A stretch of 64,000 nucleotides of DNA from Flavobacterium quisquiliarum (lineage in GTDB: Bacteria > Bacteroidota > Bacteroidia > Flavobacteriales > Flavobacteriaceae): the NCBI RefSeq assembly GCF_019308285.1, contig NZ_WWEM01000020.1:248001-312000 (forward strand), given 5' to 3'. Under the pieces are notes generated by a model. It made no database searches. It saw nothing but the letters and a program-made list of their open reading frames with translations, and was not told where the DNA came from. Made by a program: the position numbers and the translations under genes. The first letter of the stretch is position 1. Each line of letters begins with the position of its first letter. Shown in pieces: positions 38,614 to 46,409 of the stretch.

Positions 38614-39582
38614 ATGAAATCTTCTAGACTTTCAAATAATGTACTAAAAATAGGAGTTTTATTCTTCTGTTTTCATCTTAATGCCCAGAATGCCAAAACC
38701 TTTCATCAGCACGATAAATATTTGTCTTCTGATAAATTAGAAGGTCGTTTTCCTGGAACTAAAGGAAATAATGAAGCTGCTGCTTATATTAAAAAGTACT
38801 TTAAAAAGTATGGTTTAAGAGAATTCAATGATTCTTATTATCAGCCTTTTAAGCTTTTTGTGAAAGAAGGAATCAATAAGATGAAATCGGATAGTGTTTC
38901 GACGCAGAATGTTTTAGGTTATATTGAAGGATCTGACCCAAAACTAAAAAATGAATACATCGTTATTGGAGCACATTACGATCATTGGGGCTGGGGCGGA
39001 CAAGGTTCTGGAAGTAAAAAGAAAGACATATTTGCCATTCATAACGGTGCAGATGATAATGCTTCGGGGGTTTCGGCTTTGCTGTGCATTTTAGAAGAAA
39101 TTTCAAAGCAAAAAGTTAAGCCTAAACGAAGTATCATTTTTATCTCTTTCAGTGGAGAAGAAGAAGGATTGTTAGGTTCTAAATATTTTGTAAATCATCT
39201 GCCGGTTCCAAAAGAAGCTGTAAAAGTCATGCTGAATATGGATATGGTTGGAAGATTAAATGATAAAAAAGAACTCTATATGGGAGGTGCAGGAACTTTT
39301 CCAAATGGAGTAGAGCTAATGAAAAAACTGCAGGAAAACTCAGGATTAAATCCAGTTATTCATGCAGGTGATGTAGGCGGATCAGATCACGTCACTTTTT
39401 ACAAAGAATTTATTTCTGCAGTTGGTTTCCACACTGGAGGACATCCGCAGTATCATACACCTGAAGACGATATTGATCTGATTAATTCAGACGGCGGTGC
39501 TTTAGTGGCAAAATATATTTATAATGCATTAACGGAAATAGCCAATTATCAAGAAGATTTATTATTTATTAAGCAGAATTAA
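38614..39582 (+). CDS. Secreted M28-family zinc aminopeptidase
   Basis: 322 residues with a signal peptide (ends near LNAQ, residue 25). Zinc and catalytic residues can be read: H121 and D123 in GAHYDHWG, D147 in NGADDNASG, E182/E183 in SGEEEG, D210 in NMDMVGR and H281 in YHTPEDD. It probably removes N-terminal amino acids from peptides. Being 13 bp downstream of the BNR gene suggests co-expression; it may help break the peptide part of glycopeptides so that glycosylasparaginase can act, which is inference. Confidence 0.92.
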   Translation: MKSSRLSNNVLKIGVLFFCFHLNAQNAKTFHQHDKYLSSDKLEGRFPGTKGNNEAAAYIKKYFKKYGLREFNDSYYQPFKLFVKEGINKMKSDSVSTQNVLGYIEGSDPKLKNEYIVIGAHYDHWGWGGQGSGSKKKDIFAIHNGADDNASGVSALLCILEEISKQKVKPKRSIIFISFSGEEEGLLGSKYFVNHLPVPKEAVKVMLNMDMVGRLNDKKELYMGGAGTFPNGVELMKKLQENSGLNPVIHAGDVGGSDHVTFYKEFISAVGFHTGGHPQYHTPEDDIDLINSDGGALVAKYIYNALTEIANYQEDLLFIKQN

Positions 39583-39631
39583 AATAAAATGAGTTTCATT
39601 TTGAATTAGTTAAGTTAGTTTTTGTTGTTTG

Positions 39632-39671
39632 AAAAGGCGGTGTCTATTAAATAGTATAGACGCCGTCTTTT
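39632..39671. terminator. Bidirectional terminator between convergent genes
   Basis: AAAAGGCGGTGTCTAT at 39632-39647 pairs with ATAGACGCCGTCTTTT at 39656-39671 with two G-U pairs and an 8-nt loop. Both ends are A/T tracts, so it can work both ways. Its right arm covers the last codons of the HxlR gene. Confidence 0.85.
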
Positions 39672-40012
39672 ACTTTAAAAGCCCAAGCAGCCATAGCATC
39701 GATTACAGGTAAAAGCCCTTTTCCTGCTTCACTAAGACTATAAGTAACAAAAGGTGGAACCACAGGTTTAGCTTCTCGAATAACCAAACCATCTGTCTCT
39801 AATTGTTTCAAATGCTGAATGAGCATCTTTTCGGTCACCGCAGGAATTGCTCTTTTTAGCTCGCTGTACCGTTTATCTCCAGTCGATAAATGATATAAAA
39901 TAATAGGTTTCCAATACCCTCCAATTTTTTCCATAACAAAAGTCACGGGACATTTTTCCAAGGCATATTGCTTGTTTTCCTGAATTGTAGACGATTCTTT
40001 AATTGCTGTCAT
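39647..40012 (-). CDS. HxlR-family transcriptional regulator
   Basis: 121 residues from the ATG at 40012 (MTAIKESSTIQ). The longer frame to 40087 would start upstream of the promoter boxes and gives a cysteine/tyrosine-rich stretch unlike family members. The core KCPVTFVMEKIGGYWKPIIL, YSELKRAIPAVTEKMLIQHLKQLETDGLV and TYSLSEAGKGLLPVI is a standard HxlR winged helix; C20 in the KCP position is the conserved redox- or electrophile-sensing cysteine of this family. It is divergent from an NmrA-like reductase and probably represses it. Confidence 0.92.
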   Translation of the reverse strand: MTAIKESSTIQENKQYALEKCPVTFVMEKIGGYWKPIILYHLSTGDKRYSELKRAIPAVTEKMLIQHLKQLETDGLVIREAKPVVPPFVTYSLSEAGKGLLPVIDAMAAWAFKVKDGVYTI

Positions 40013-40031
40013 AATACATACTTTAGGGTAA

Positions 40032-40066
40032 GTACTTGTATAAAAGTAAGTACAAATATACCTTTG
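40032..40066. promoter_or_regulatory. Divergent overlapping promoters with a GTACTT-N10-AAGTAC operator
   Basis: For the plus-strand gene, TTG at 40036-40038, a 20-bp spacer, and TACCTTTG at 40059-40066 fit the consensus. The minus-strand TATATTTG box (40053-40060) for the HxlR gene overlaps it. GTACTT at 40032-40037 and AAGTAC at 40048-40053 form a dyad lying between the -33 and -7 boxes, and GTAAGTAC occurs twice 18 bp apart. This is where the HxlR regulator would be expected to bind. Confidence 0.6.
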
Positions 40067-40093
40067 TCTTGTTAAATAAAAAAACATTTAGAG

Positions 40094-40969
40094 ATGAAAA
40101 TTATAATTTCAGGTTCATTAGGAAATATCGGAAAGCCATTAACGGCTCAATTAGTACAATCAGGTCATGATGTAACGGTTATAAGCAGTAATGCAGATCG
40201 AAAATCTGCAATCGAAGCATTGGGTTCAAAAGCAGCGATTGGATCTGTTAGCGATGCTGATTTTCTTGCAGAGACATTTGCCGGTGCGGATGCCCTTTTT
40301 GCCATGACACCGCCAAATATGGGAGGTGTAAACATTATTAAAAATACTACCGATGCAGGTGACGCTTTCGCGAAAGCAATACAGCAAGCCAATATAAAAA
40401 GAGTAGTAATGTTAAGCAGTATTGGAGCTGATTTACCAACAGGAAACGGACCAATTGCAGGTTTATATAACATTGAGAAAATTTACGAAAAACTAGATAC
40501 TTCTATTACTTTTTTAAGAGCAGGTTATTTCTATATCAATTTCTTCAACGATATTCCGATGATAAAAGGAGCAGGGATAATGGGAGCTAATTTTCCAGCA
40601 TCAAATCAAATTCCGTTAGTACATCCAGAAGATATTGCTTGGGCAGCAGTCGAAGAATTACAAAAAACACAAGAAGGCAAAAATGTCCGTTATATTGTTA
40701 GCGATGTTAAAACACCTTCGGACATTGTAAAAGCTTTTGGAAATGCTATTGGAAAACCGGAACTTCCTTGGGTTGAATTTACAGACGAACAATATTTTGG
40801 AGGAATGACACAAGCGGGAGTTCCAGAAGAAATGGCGGGTTTATATACCGAAATGGGAAGTGGACTAAGAAACGAAACCATTGCATCCGATTTTCTTAAA
40901 AATGATGGAAAAGCTGATGGAAAAATCAAACTAGAAGATTTTGCTAAAGAATTTGCTTCAAAATTCTAA
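40094..40969 (+). CDS. NmrA-like NAD(P)-binding reductase (quinone/azo reductase type)
   Basis: 291 residues with an N-terminal Rossmann fold (IIISGSLGNIGKPLTAQLVQ, a GxxGxxG-type loop), an ALFAMTPP segment and VVMLSSIGADLP, as in atypical short-chain reductases of the NmrA/QOR2/TMR group. No signal peptide. The pairing with an HxlR regulator is like the quinone- or electrophile-stress units known from other bacteria. The likely role is reduction of a quinone, dye or other electrophile with NAD(P)H; the substrate is unknown. Confidence 0.85.
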   Translation: MKIIISGSLGNIGKPLTAQLVQSGHDVTVISSNADRKSAIEALGSKAAIGSVSDADFLAETFAGADALFAMTPPNMGGVNIIKNTTDAGDAFAKAIQQANIKRVVMLSSIGADLPTGNGPIAGLYNIEKIYEKLDTSITFLRAGYFYINFFNDIPMIKGAGIMGANFPASNQIPLVHPEDIAWAAVEELQKTQEGKNVRYIVSDVKTPSDIVKAFGNAIGKPELPWVEFTDEQYFGGMTQAGVPEEMAGLYTEMGSGLRNETIASDFLKNDGKADGKIKLEDFAKEFASKF

Positions 40970-40991
40970 TTATAAGCTGTTGGTTAAAATT

Positions 40992-41146
40992 TTTAAACAC
41001 ATAGAAACATTCCCGATAGCTATCGGGATTAAAAAGCATACAAAAGGCGTTTCACTTTTTTAAAAACACATAGCTATGTGTTAAAGCTTGCTTTTTCTAT
41101 AATCTTAAACGGAAGCAATGAAAGTCTATGTTTCTATGTGTTTAAA
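40992..41146. repeat. Composite palindromic repeat with AAACACATAG ends (third large copy)
   Basis: Perfect 19-bp inverted ends at 40992-41010 and 41128-41146. Inside are two perfect 18-bp palindromes: TCCCGATAGCTATCGGGA at 41011-41028 and AACACATAGCTATGTGTT at 41065-41082, plus an AGGCGTTTCACTTTTT segment near 41045. The second palindrome is made of two element ends fused head to head. It fills much of the space between two convergent genes. No gene is seen in 40970-41275. Confidence 0.85.
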
Positions 41147-41174
41147 CAAGATATACTCCCTGTTCATAGTCTAT

Positions 41175-41214
41175 TAAAAAAACATTCCGCTTACTATAAA
41201 TAGAAGCGGAATGT
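41175..41214 (-). terminator. Terminator after the DUF4374 lipoprotein gene
   Basis: ACATTCCGCTT at 41182-41192 pairs with AAGCGGAATGT at 41204-41214 (11 bp, 11-nt loop). On the minus strand the stem is followed by seven U, ending transcription of the iron-related genes. Confidence 0.9.
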
Positions 41215-41275
41215 CTAATTAAAAAAAAACTCAAGTGATGAATTACATACAGTTTGTAATCAAAACTGTATACTT

Positions 41276-42604
41276 TTAGAATACCCCAATGTAGTGGTTT
41301 CCTGGTTTGTTTACTAATTTAGCACCTTTAGTAACTCTTCCTGAAGGAATATCAATTACATAGATGTTTCCGTCTTTTCCAACTGGAGTAACAGCGATAT
41401 AGAAGTTGTTTCCATCCACAACAAAACCTTGGTATTGACCGAAGTTTAAGTCAGCATCATAAGCGATATCTTCTACTTTTGTAGCTGTTCTAGCGTTTAA
41501 GTCTAATCTTGCCAAGAAACCTTGTTCAGTTCCTTCTTGAGCGTAAACTGCATAAGCAATTCCGTTTCCAACATATCTCCACGCATCGATATAAGAACCT
41601 TTAATTCCTAAAGCAGTATCTAAGCTAAATACATAAGAATTATCATATTCATTGTTTTGGTTGATTTTTAAGATGTAAGATCCTTTTTGAGTATCTCTTT
41701 GAGTAGCTTGGTAAATGTTTCCGTCAGTAGCTACAAAGCTGTTGAAACTTCTGTATCCGCTTGTATCACCAAATCCAACAGTTGAAGTAATTACTTTTGG
41801 GTTTTCTAATGATGGATAATCAACCACAACAGATTTTGATCCTAAACGTGTAAAAGATGGTGCATTTTGTCCCGTTGCTGGATCAGTTTTACGCATCCAA
41901 GTACCAATGATTAATTTGTTTCCAGCTTTGTTTAATGTTGGAGCATCTAGACGGAAAAAGTGGTGTCCTTGAGCTTCTTCTTCAGCAGTTAGTGGAATTT
42001 CGTATTGTTTGTAACCTGAAATTAAAGTTTGCTGCATATCTAAAGCTAATACAGTAGCAACTCCTCTTGTATATTTATATGATTTGTCTTCATTTGTATT
42101 TACTACTGGAGCAGTAATATTTACAGCAACACCTGTTTTATCACCATCAAAAAGTTTTACCCATCTTGGCGAAGTTCCAGCATACTGGGAAATATTAACT
42201 TTTGCTGTAGATTCTGCAAAATTACTTCCTCCGTTTACTTTGTAAGTCATAAACTCACCGCCGTTTGCACCTGTATAAGTAATGTTAAAAAGAGTGCTTC
42301 CATCAACTGAAGATTGTAAACGAGCAGTTCTGCTAGATTGTACAGCTGTACCATTTGCATAAACATCTACAGAAAAATTAGGATCTATTGCATTTTCTTT
42401 ACTGATTGCATAAACTCTTGTTCCGCCATTTCCATCACCTGGATCTGTCTGCATTAAAGCTCCTGCTACAGTAATCCAACGGCCATCAGTTATTGGATTC
42501 ACAGGTTCTGAGTTTTTGTTATCGTCACTGCTGCAAGAAGCAGTTAACGCTAATGCACCTAGCAGTAGACCAGATGTAAATAGTTTAAATGTGTTCTTTT
42601 TCAT
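41276..42604 (-). CDS. DUF4374-type lipoprotein, XusB-like siderophore-binding protein
   Basis: 442 residues. Lipoprotein signal LTASCSSDD (C24). The rest fits a beta-propeller of the DUF4374 family: DGRWITVAGALM, GTRVYAISKENAI, MQQTLISGYKQYEIPLTAEE and NIYVIDIPSGRVTKG. In Bacteroides thetaiotaomicron, XusB of this family is a surface lipoprotein that binds ferric enterobactin and works with the TonB receptor XusA. Here the TonB receptor gene is 37 bp upstream in the same direction, so the same partnership is likely. The ligand remains unproven. Confidence 0.85.
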   Translation of the reverse strand: MKKNTFKLFTSGLLLGALALTASCSSDDNKNSEPVNPITDGRWITVAGALMQTDPGDGNGGTRVYAISKENAIDPNFSVDVYANGTAVQSSRTARLQSSVDGSTLFNITYTGANGGEFMTYKVNGGSNFAESTAKVNISQYAGTSPRWVKLFDGDKTGVAVNITAPVVNTNEDKSYKYTRGVATVLALDMQQTLISGYKQYEIPLTAEEEAQGHHFFRLDAPTLNKAGNKLIIGTWMRKTDPATGQNAPSFTRLGSKSVVVDYPSLENPKVITSTVGFGDTSGYRSFNSFVATDGNIYQATQRDTQKGSYILKINQNNEYDNSYVFSLDTALGIKGSYIDAWRYVGNGIAYAVYAQEGTEQGFLARLDLNARTATKVEDIAYDADLNFGQYQGFVVDGNNFYIAVTPVGKDGNIYVIDIPSGRVTKGAKLVNKPGNHYIGVF

Positions 42605-42641
42605 ATTAGTCGATTTAAAAAATTAGTTATTTAAAATGTGA

Positions 42642-45035
42642 TTAGAATTTATTTATAGCATAGTTCAGTTTGATGAAAAATGCTCTTCCTGGTTTTTGGG
42701 CAGCGAAATTGTCGTAAACCTGCTCGTCAAAAATATTTTTAGCATCAAAGCTTACTACAAATTGTTTATTAGGAAAAGCATAGCTTAGACCTAAATCCTG
42801 TGGAAACTGAGCTGTCGTTCTGTCAATTTCAAGCCAAGAAGTATAAAATGGAGCCACATAACCGCAATAGTAATATAGATTCAATTCTGATTTGCTTTGA
42901 ATTACATTTTTAAAATTGTACTGCAGATTACCGTTTACAGTGAAATAAGGCTCATTTGGTAATTGTTTATTGTATAAAGGAAGAATATTTCCGTTTTTAT
43001 CGTATTTATCCTTGTAAAGTGAATTGAATTTAGAAAGGTTGACGCCAGCAAATAATTTTTCTTTAAACGAATATTGAACCGAAGCCTCAAAACCTACTGA
43101 TTGTGCTTTTCCTAAATTGACAAATGGAGAAGCTTGAACAGCTTCATTCAGACGGTCACTTATTTGGCGAACAATTTTATCTTCTGTATTTCTCCAGAAA
43201 GCATTTCCATATAGATTGAATTTATGATTGTTAATCAAGTAAGGCCCAAGTCTAACGCCAGCATTGATATTGTTACTTTGCTCTGGTCCTAAATTAGCAT
43301 TACTCAGAATGTTTTCACCTGGAAGTCCAAATATTTCATTTTCAGAAGGCAGTCGAATTGCTTTTTCAGCAGAAAGCATTAGCAGTACTTTTGGCACAAT
43401 GGCATAAGAACCTGCAAAACCATAACCCGTAAAATTGGTATTTTTAGATGTTGTTTCAACGACCAATGTGCTTTGACCATTTTGATTAGCTAATCTTGGC
43501 GTAATTTGCTCGGTTTTTAAATTATAATTTTTAAGGAAAAAGTTACCTTTTAAACGTGATTGAAAAGCCTGCATTTCATAAGCAAGTGAAGATACCGTTT
43601 TACTTAAATCACGCGTCGCCATAAAATTACGAACCAGTTCTGGCTGCATTTCGTCAAATTCATTTCGATCTACAGTATAAAACATTCCATTCGCAATGAT
43701 TTTATGGTTTTCGGTAATGTTATAAGTAAATCCGGCTCTTGTATTAAAAATATCCGATTTTTGATGATTGATTGTTGGAGCTCCCTGCTGAGCACCGGTT
43801 ACCGATAAAATAGGCTGACCGTACAAGCCTAATGCTCTTTCTCCATTCCAATTGTAATTCCATTTAACTGTATCGTTTACAACATCGTTTCTATGACTGT
43901 AAACAGAAATTATAGAGAAGTCAAGTTTCTTTATTAAGAAATCTTTTTTGTTATAATTTAAGCTAAACACATTGGCTGCAGATTCGCTAAAACGTCCTTT
44001 ATATGGTTTTGTCATATACTGACCGTGCTGAATCTGATTGAAGTCTTCAGAGCCATTATAACTGATAGAGAAATTATCTGCCCATTTTACATCAGTAAAA
44101 CCTGCTTCAAGTCTGCCTCCGTAAGAGCGATACATACTTTCAAATCGTTTTGCTCTGATGTAATCGTAACGTCCGTTTGGTAAAATATTGTAAACAAATC
44201 TTCCCCAAACTTCGTAATCATTATCGGAGTAATTTTGGAAACCATTTGCTTTAACAGTAAAACCAGATTTATCTCTATAAGTAGTACTGAAGTTCGATTG
44301 AATAGTATTAAAAGATCCATAAGAAACCGAAGCAGCGATCATATTTTTAGATCCCTTTTTTAGAATCACATTGATCGCTCCTCCCAATGAATCATCTGCC
44401 AGATAAGCTGGAACAACACCCTTATAAACTTCTATTCTTTCAATTAAAGCTGGCGGAATACTATTTAAACTGAATGAAGCTCCGTAAGTTTGAATCGGAA
44501 TTCCATCAATGAAAATTCTAATCGCATTTCCAGACATTCCATTAATATTGTAAGTTACAGCAGAACCTAATCCTCCGTTTTGTCTGATTCTAACACCACC
44601 TGAACGATCTAATAAATCGTTGGTCTGAAGATTTCTTTTTGCTGCTTCCTGTGTTTCAATTACATTCACAGCAAAACCTTTCTCCATTATTTCTTTTCTA
44701 ATAGAAGATTTTTTGATTACAACTTCCTCTAAATCTTTAGGGCCATTTCGATCCAAAGAAATATTAAGTTCTGTATTCGCTTTGTTGATGTTTACTTTTG
44801 TAGTTCTTGTCTGGCCTTCCATAGAAGAAGTCTCCAAGATATACTCCCCATATTTTAAGTCTTTAAATTCATAACGACCAAAATCATTTACAATAGCATA
44901 TTTCTGAGTTCCTTTTATAATAACTGAAGAACCATAAGCTAATTCATTGGTTCCAAATGTCACTTTTCCTGTTAGATTTCCGGTTTGTGACCAAGCTGAA
45001 ATGGTAAATAAAAATAGTAGTAAAGTTGTTCTCAT
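42642..45035 (-). CDS. TonB-dependent receptor, XusA-like (siderophore or iron complex)
   Basis: 797 residues, signal peptide (ISAWSQ, residue 16). A carboxypeptidase-like domain (about 18-95) precedes the plug (DLLDRSGGVRIRQNGGLGSA near 143, IRIFIDGIPIQTYG near 173, RIEVYKGVVPAYLADDSLGG near 197) and a 22-strand-type barrel with C-terminal NKF. It is smaller than SusC proteins and lacks a SusD partner. Together with the DUF4374 lipoprotein downstream and the PepSY/ApbE genes upstream it most likely imports a ferric siderophore. A TAnnTTTG box lies 26 bp before the start. Confidence 0.9.
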   Translation of the reverse strand: MRTTLLLFLFTISAWSQTGNLTGKVTFGTNELAYGSSVIIKGTQKYAIVNDFGRYEFKDLKYGEYILETSSMEGQTRTTKVNINKANTELNISLDRNGPKDLEEVVIKKSSIRKEIMEKGFAVNVIETQEAAKRNLQTNDLLDRSGGVRIRQNGGLGSAVTYNINGMSGNAIRIFIDGIPIQTYGASFSLNSIPPALIERIEVYKGVVPAYLADDSLGGAINVILKKGSKNMIAASVSYGSFNTIQSNFSTTYRDKSGFTVKANGFQNYSDNDYEVWGRFVYNILPNGRYDYIRAKRFESMYRSYGGRLEAGFTDVKWADNFSISYNGSEDFNQIQHGQYMTKPYKGRFSESAANVFSLNYNKKDFLIKKLDFSIISVYSHRNDVVNDTVKWNYNWNGERALGLYGQPILSVTGAQQGAPTINHQKSDIFNTRAGFTYNITENHKIIANGMFYTVDRNEFDEMQPELVRNFMATRDLSKTVSSLAYEMQAFQSRLKGNFFLKNYNLKTEQITPRLANQNGQSTLVVETTSKNTNFTGYGFAGSYAIVPKVLLMLSAEKAIRLPSENEIFGLPGENILSNANLGPEQSNNINAGVRLGPYLINNHKFNLYGNAFWRNTEDKIVRQISDRLNEAVQASPFVNLGKAQSVGFEASVQYSFKEKLFAGVNLSKFNSLYKDKYDKNGNILPLYNKQLPNEPYFTVNGNLQYNFKNVIQSKSELNLYYYCGYVAPFYTSWLEIDRTTAQFPQDLGLSYAFPNKQFVVSFDAKNIFDEQVYDNFAAQKPGRAFFIKLNYAINKF

Positions 45036-45060
45036 ATTGAGTATTGCGTATAAAGTGCTG

Positions 45061-45068
45061 CAAACTTA
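45061..45068 (-). promoter_or_regulatory. Candidate -7 box for the TonB receptor gene
   Basis: Minus strand TAAGTTTG matches TAnnTTTG and leaves a leader of about 20 nt. No TTG at the best distance is seen. It suggests the receptor/lipoprotein pair can be expressed apart from the upstream reductase genes. The rest of 45036-45317 is AT-rich and holds no gene apart from the hairpin at 45214-45279. Confidence 0.4.
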
Positions 45069-45213
45069 TATGATAATTTAAATTTAATCTAAATAAAGCA
45101 ATTAGAAGATTATTAGAATTGTGAAGATGTTTCTAATGTTATTTTAATATTGAAGAAATATTGATTATGTGTTTGATTATTAGTGGTTTGAAATATGTAT
45201 TTGATAAAGTATA

Positions 45214-45279
45214 AAACCATACAAATTATATAAAAACAATTAAGAAAAACTTAAATTACTTATATAACTTATATGGTTT
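45214..45279 (-). terminator. Long hairpin between apbE and the TonB receptor, possible attenuator/terminator
   Basis: Arms 45214-45232 and 45261-45279 pair over 19 bp; the two differences from perfect complementarity are both G-U compatible. A small inner hairpin (TTAAG, AAAAA, CTTAA) sits in the loop. The U-run after it on the minus strand is weak, so it may stabilise or partly end the upstream transcript. Confidence 0.5.
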
Positions 45280-45317
45280 AAAACTTTACGCCTTTGACAG
45301 CAAAAATATTGTTTAGA

Positions 45318-46310
45318 TTACAACTTATAAGCAAAGTTTTTAGACTTAACTACTTTTCCTTTATCTGTAATCATAACACAGCTGTATTGCGGGAATTTTT
45401 GAAGTAATAATAATCCTTCGGTTTGCCCTAAAACCATCATCGAAGTACTTAATCCGTTGGCAGTTTCGGCGTTTGGGCCTACAACAGTTACACTGCATAA
45501 ACCTGTTGCAGGATATCCAGTCGCGGGATTTATAATATGAGAATAACGTTTGCCATTAAAAACAACAAACTTTTCATAACTGCCAGAAGTAGTAATAGCG
45601 CCATCCTTTAATGGAATTGCCGCTAAAATTTTCTCAGGTTTAAACGGATTGGTAATTCCGATTTTCCAATCGTTTCCGTTAGGTTGTTTCCCCCAAGTGC
45701 TCATATCTCCAGAACCATTAATAATTCCGGCTTCAATTCCTTTTTTAATCATCATGGCACGGCATTTATCAGTTGCATAACCTTCGCCTAAAGCGCCAAA
45801 TCCGATTTTCATTCCTTTTAGTTTTAAGAATATAGTCGATTCTACGCTGTCCAAAATGATATTTCTATAACCCACTTTTTCTACCGATTTTTTTATGGCT
45901 TCCGCCGAAGGCATTTCGGTCATTGAACCGTCAAATTTCCAGATTCTGTCCATTGCGGCAAAACTTACATCAAATCCGCCATTGGTAATTTCAGATAGTT
46001 TTATGGCTCTTTGGGCTAATTCAAAAACTTCGCGATCTACTTTTATTGGTTTTACACCAGCATTTTGATTCACTTCGGAAACTTGAGAATCAGGTTTCCA
46101 ATCTGAAATGAGATTTTCAATTCGAGTAATTTCAGCAATGACTTCATTGATATTTTGCTCAGCAGATAACGAGTCTTTTGCGACGATACTAATATCAAAT
46201 CGTCCGCCCATTAAAAGTGTTGTTCTTTTTCGTAAAACTTGCGAATAGCATGAGAAACTTTGAAGTGTTACAAAAAAAATTAGAAGTTTATATATAATTG
46301 ATTTTTGCAT
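45318..46310 (-). CDS. apbE: FAD:protein FMN transferase (ApbE)
   Basis: 330 residues from the ATG at 46310, which starts a proper export signal (MQKSIIYKLLIFFVTLQSFS). The frame extends to 46349, but that start adds 13 polar residues before the signal. ApbE motifs: GGRFDISI, ISDWKPDSQVSEVN, NGGFDVS, IGFGALGEGYATDK, NGSGDM, TSGSYE and SHIINPATGYP. The enzyme acts outside the cytoplasm and attaches FMN through a phosphoester to Ser/Thr of target proteins. The DUF2271 protein encoded upstream carries a fitting acceptor motif. It follows the PepSY reductase gene by 99 bp. Confidence 0.94.
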   Translation of the reverse strand: MQKSIIYKLLIFFVTLQSFSCYSQVLRKRTTLLMGGRFDISIVAKDSLSAEQNINEVIAEITRIENLISDWKPDSQVSEVNQNAGVKPIKVDREVFELAQRAIKLSEITNGGFDVSFAAMDRIWKFDGSMTEMPSAEAIKKSVEKVGYRNIILDSVESTIFLKLKGMKIGFGALGEGYATDKCRAMMIKKGIEAGIINGSGDMSTWGKQPNGNDWKIGITNPFKPEKILAAIPLKDGAITTSGSYEKFVVFNGKRYSHIINPATGYPATGLCSVTVVGPNAETANGLSTSMMVLGQTEGLLLLQKFPQYSCVMITDKGKVVKSKNFAYKL

Positions 46311-46409
46311 AAAATCATTTTTTAATTGAATAACGTTCTGATGAAGCAAAATATTTAAATCTAAAATTAAATTCCATCATGCAATCTAAAATCAGAAATT
46401 TAAAATTTC

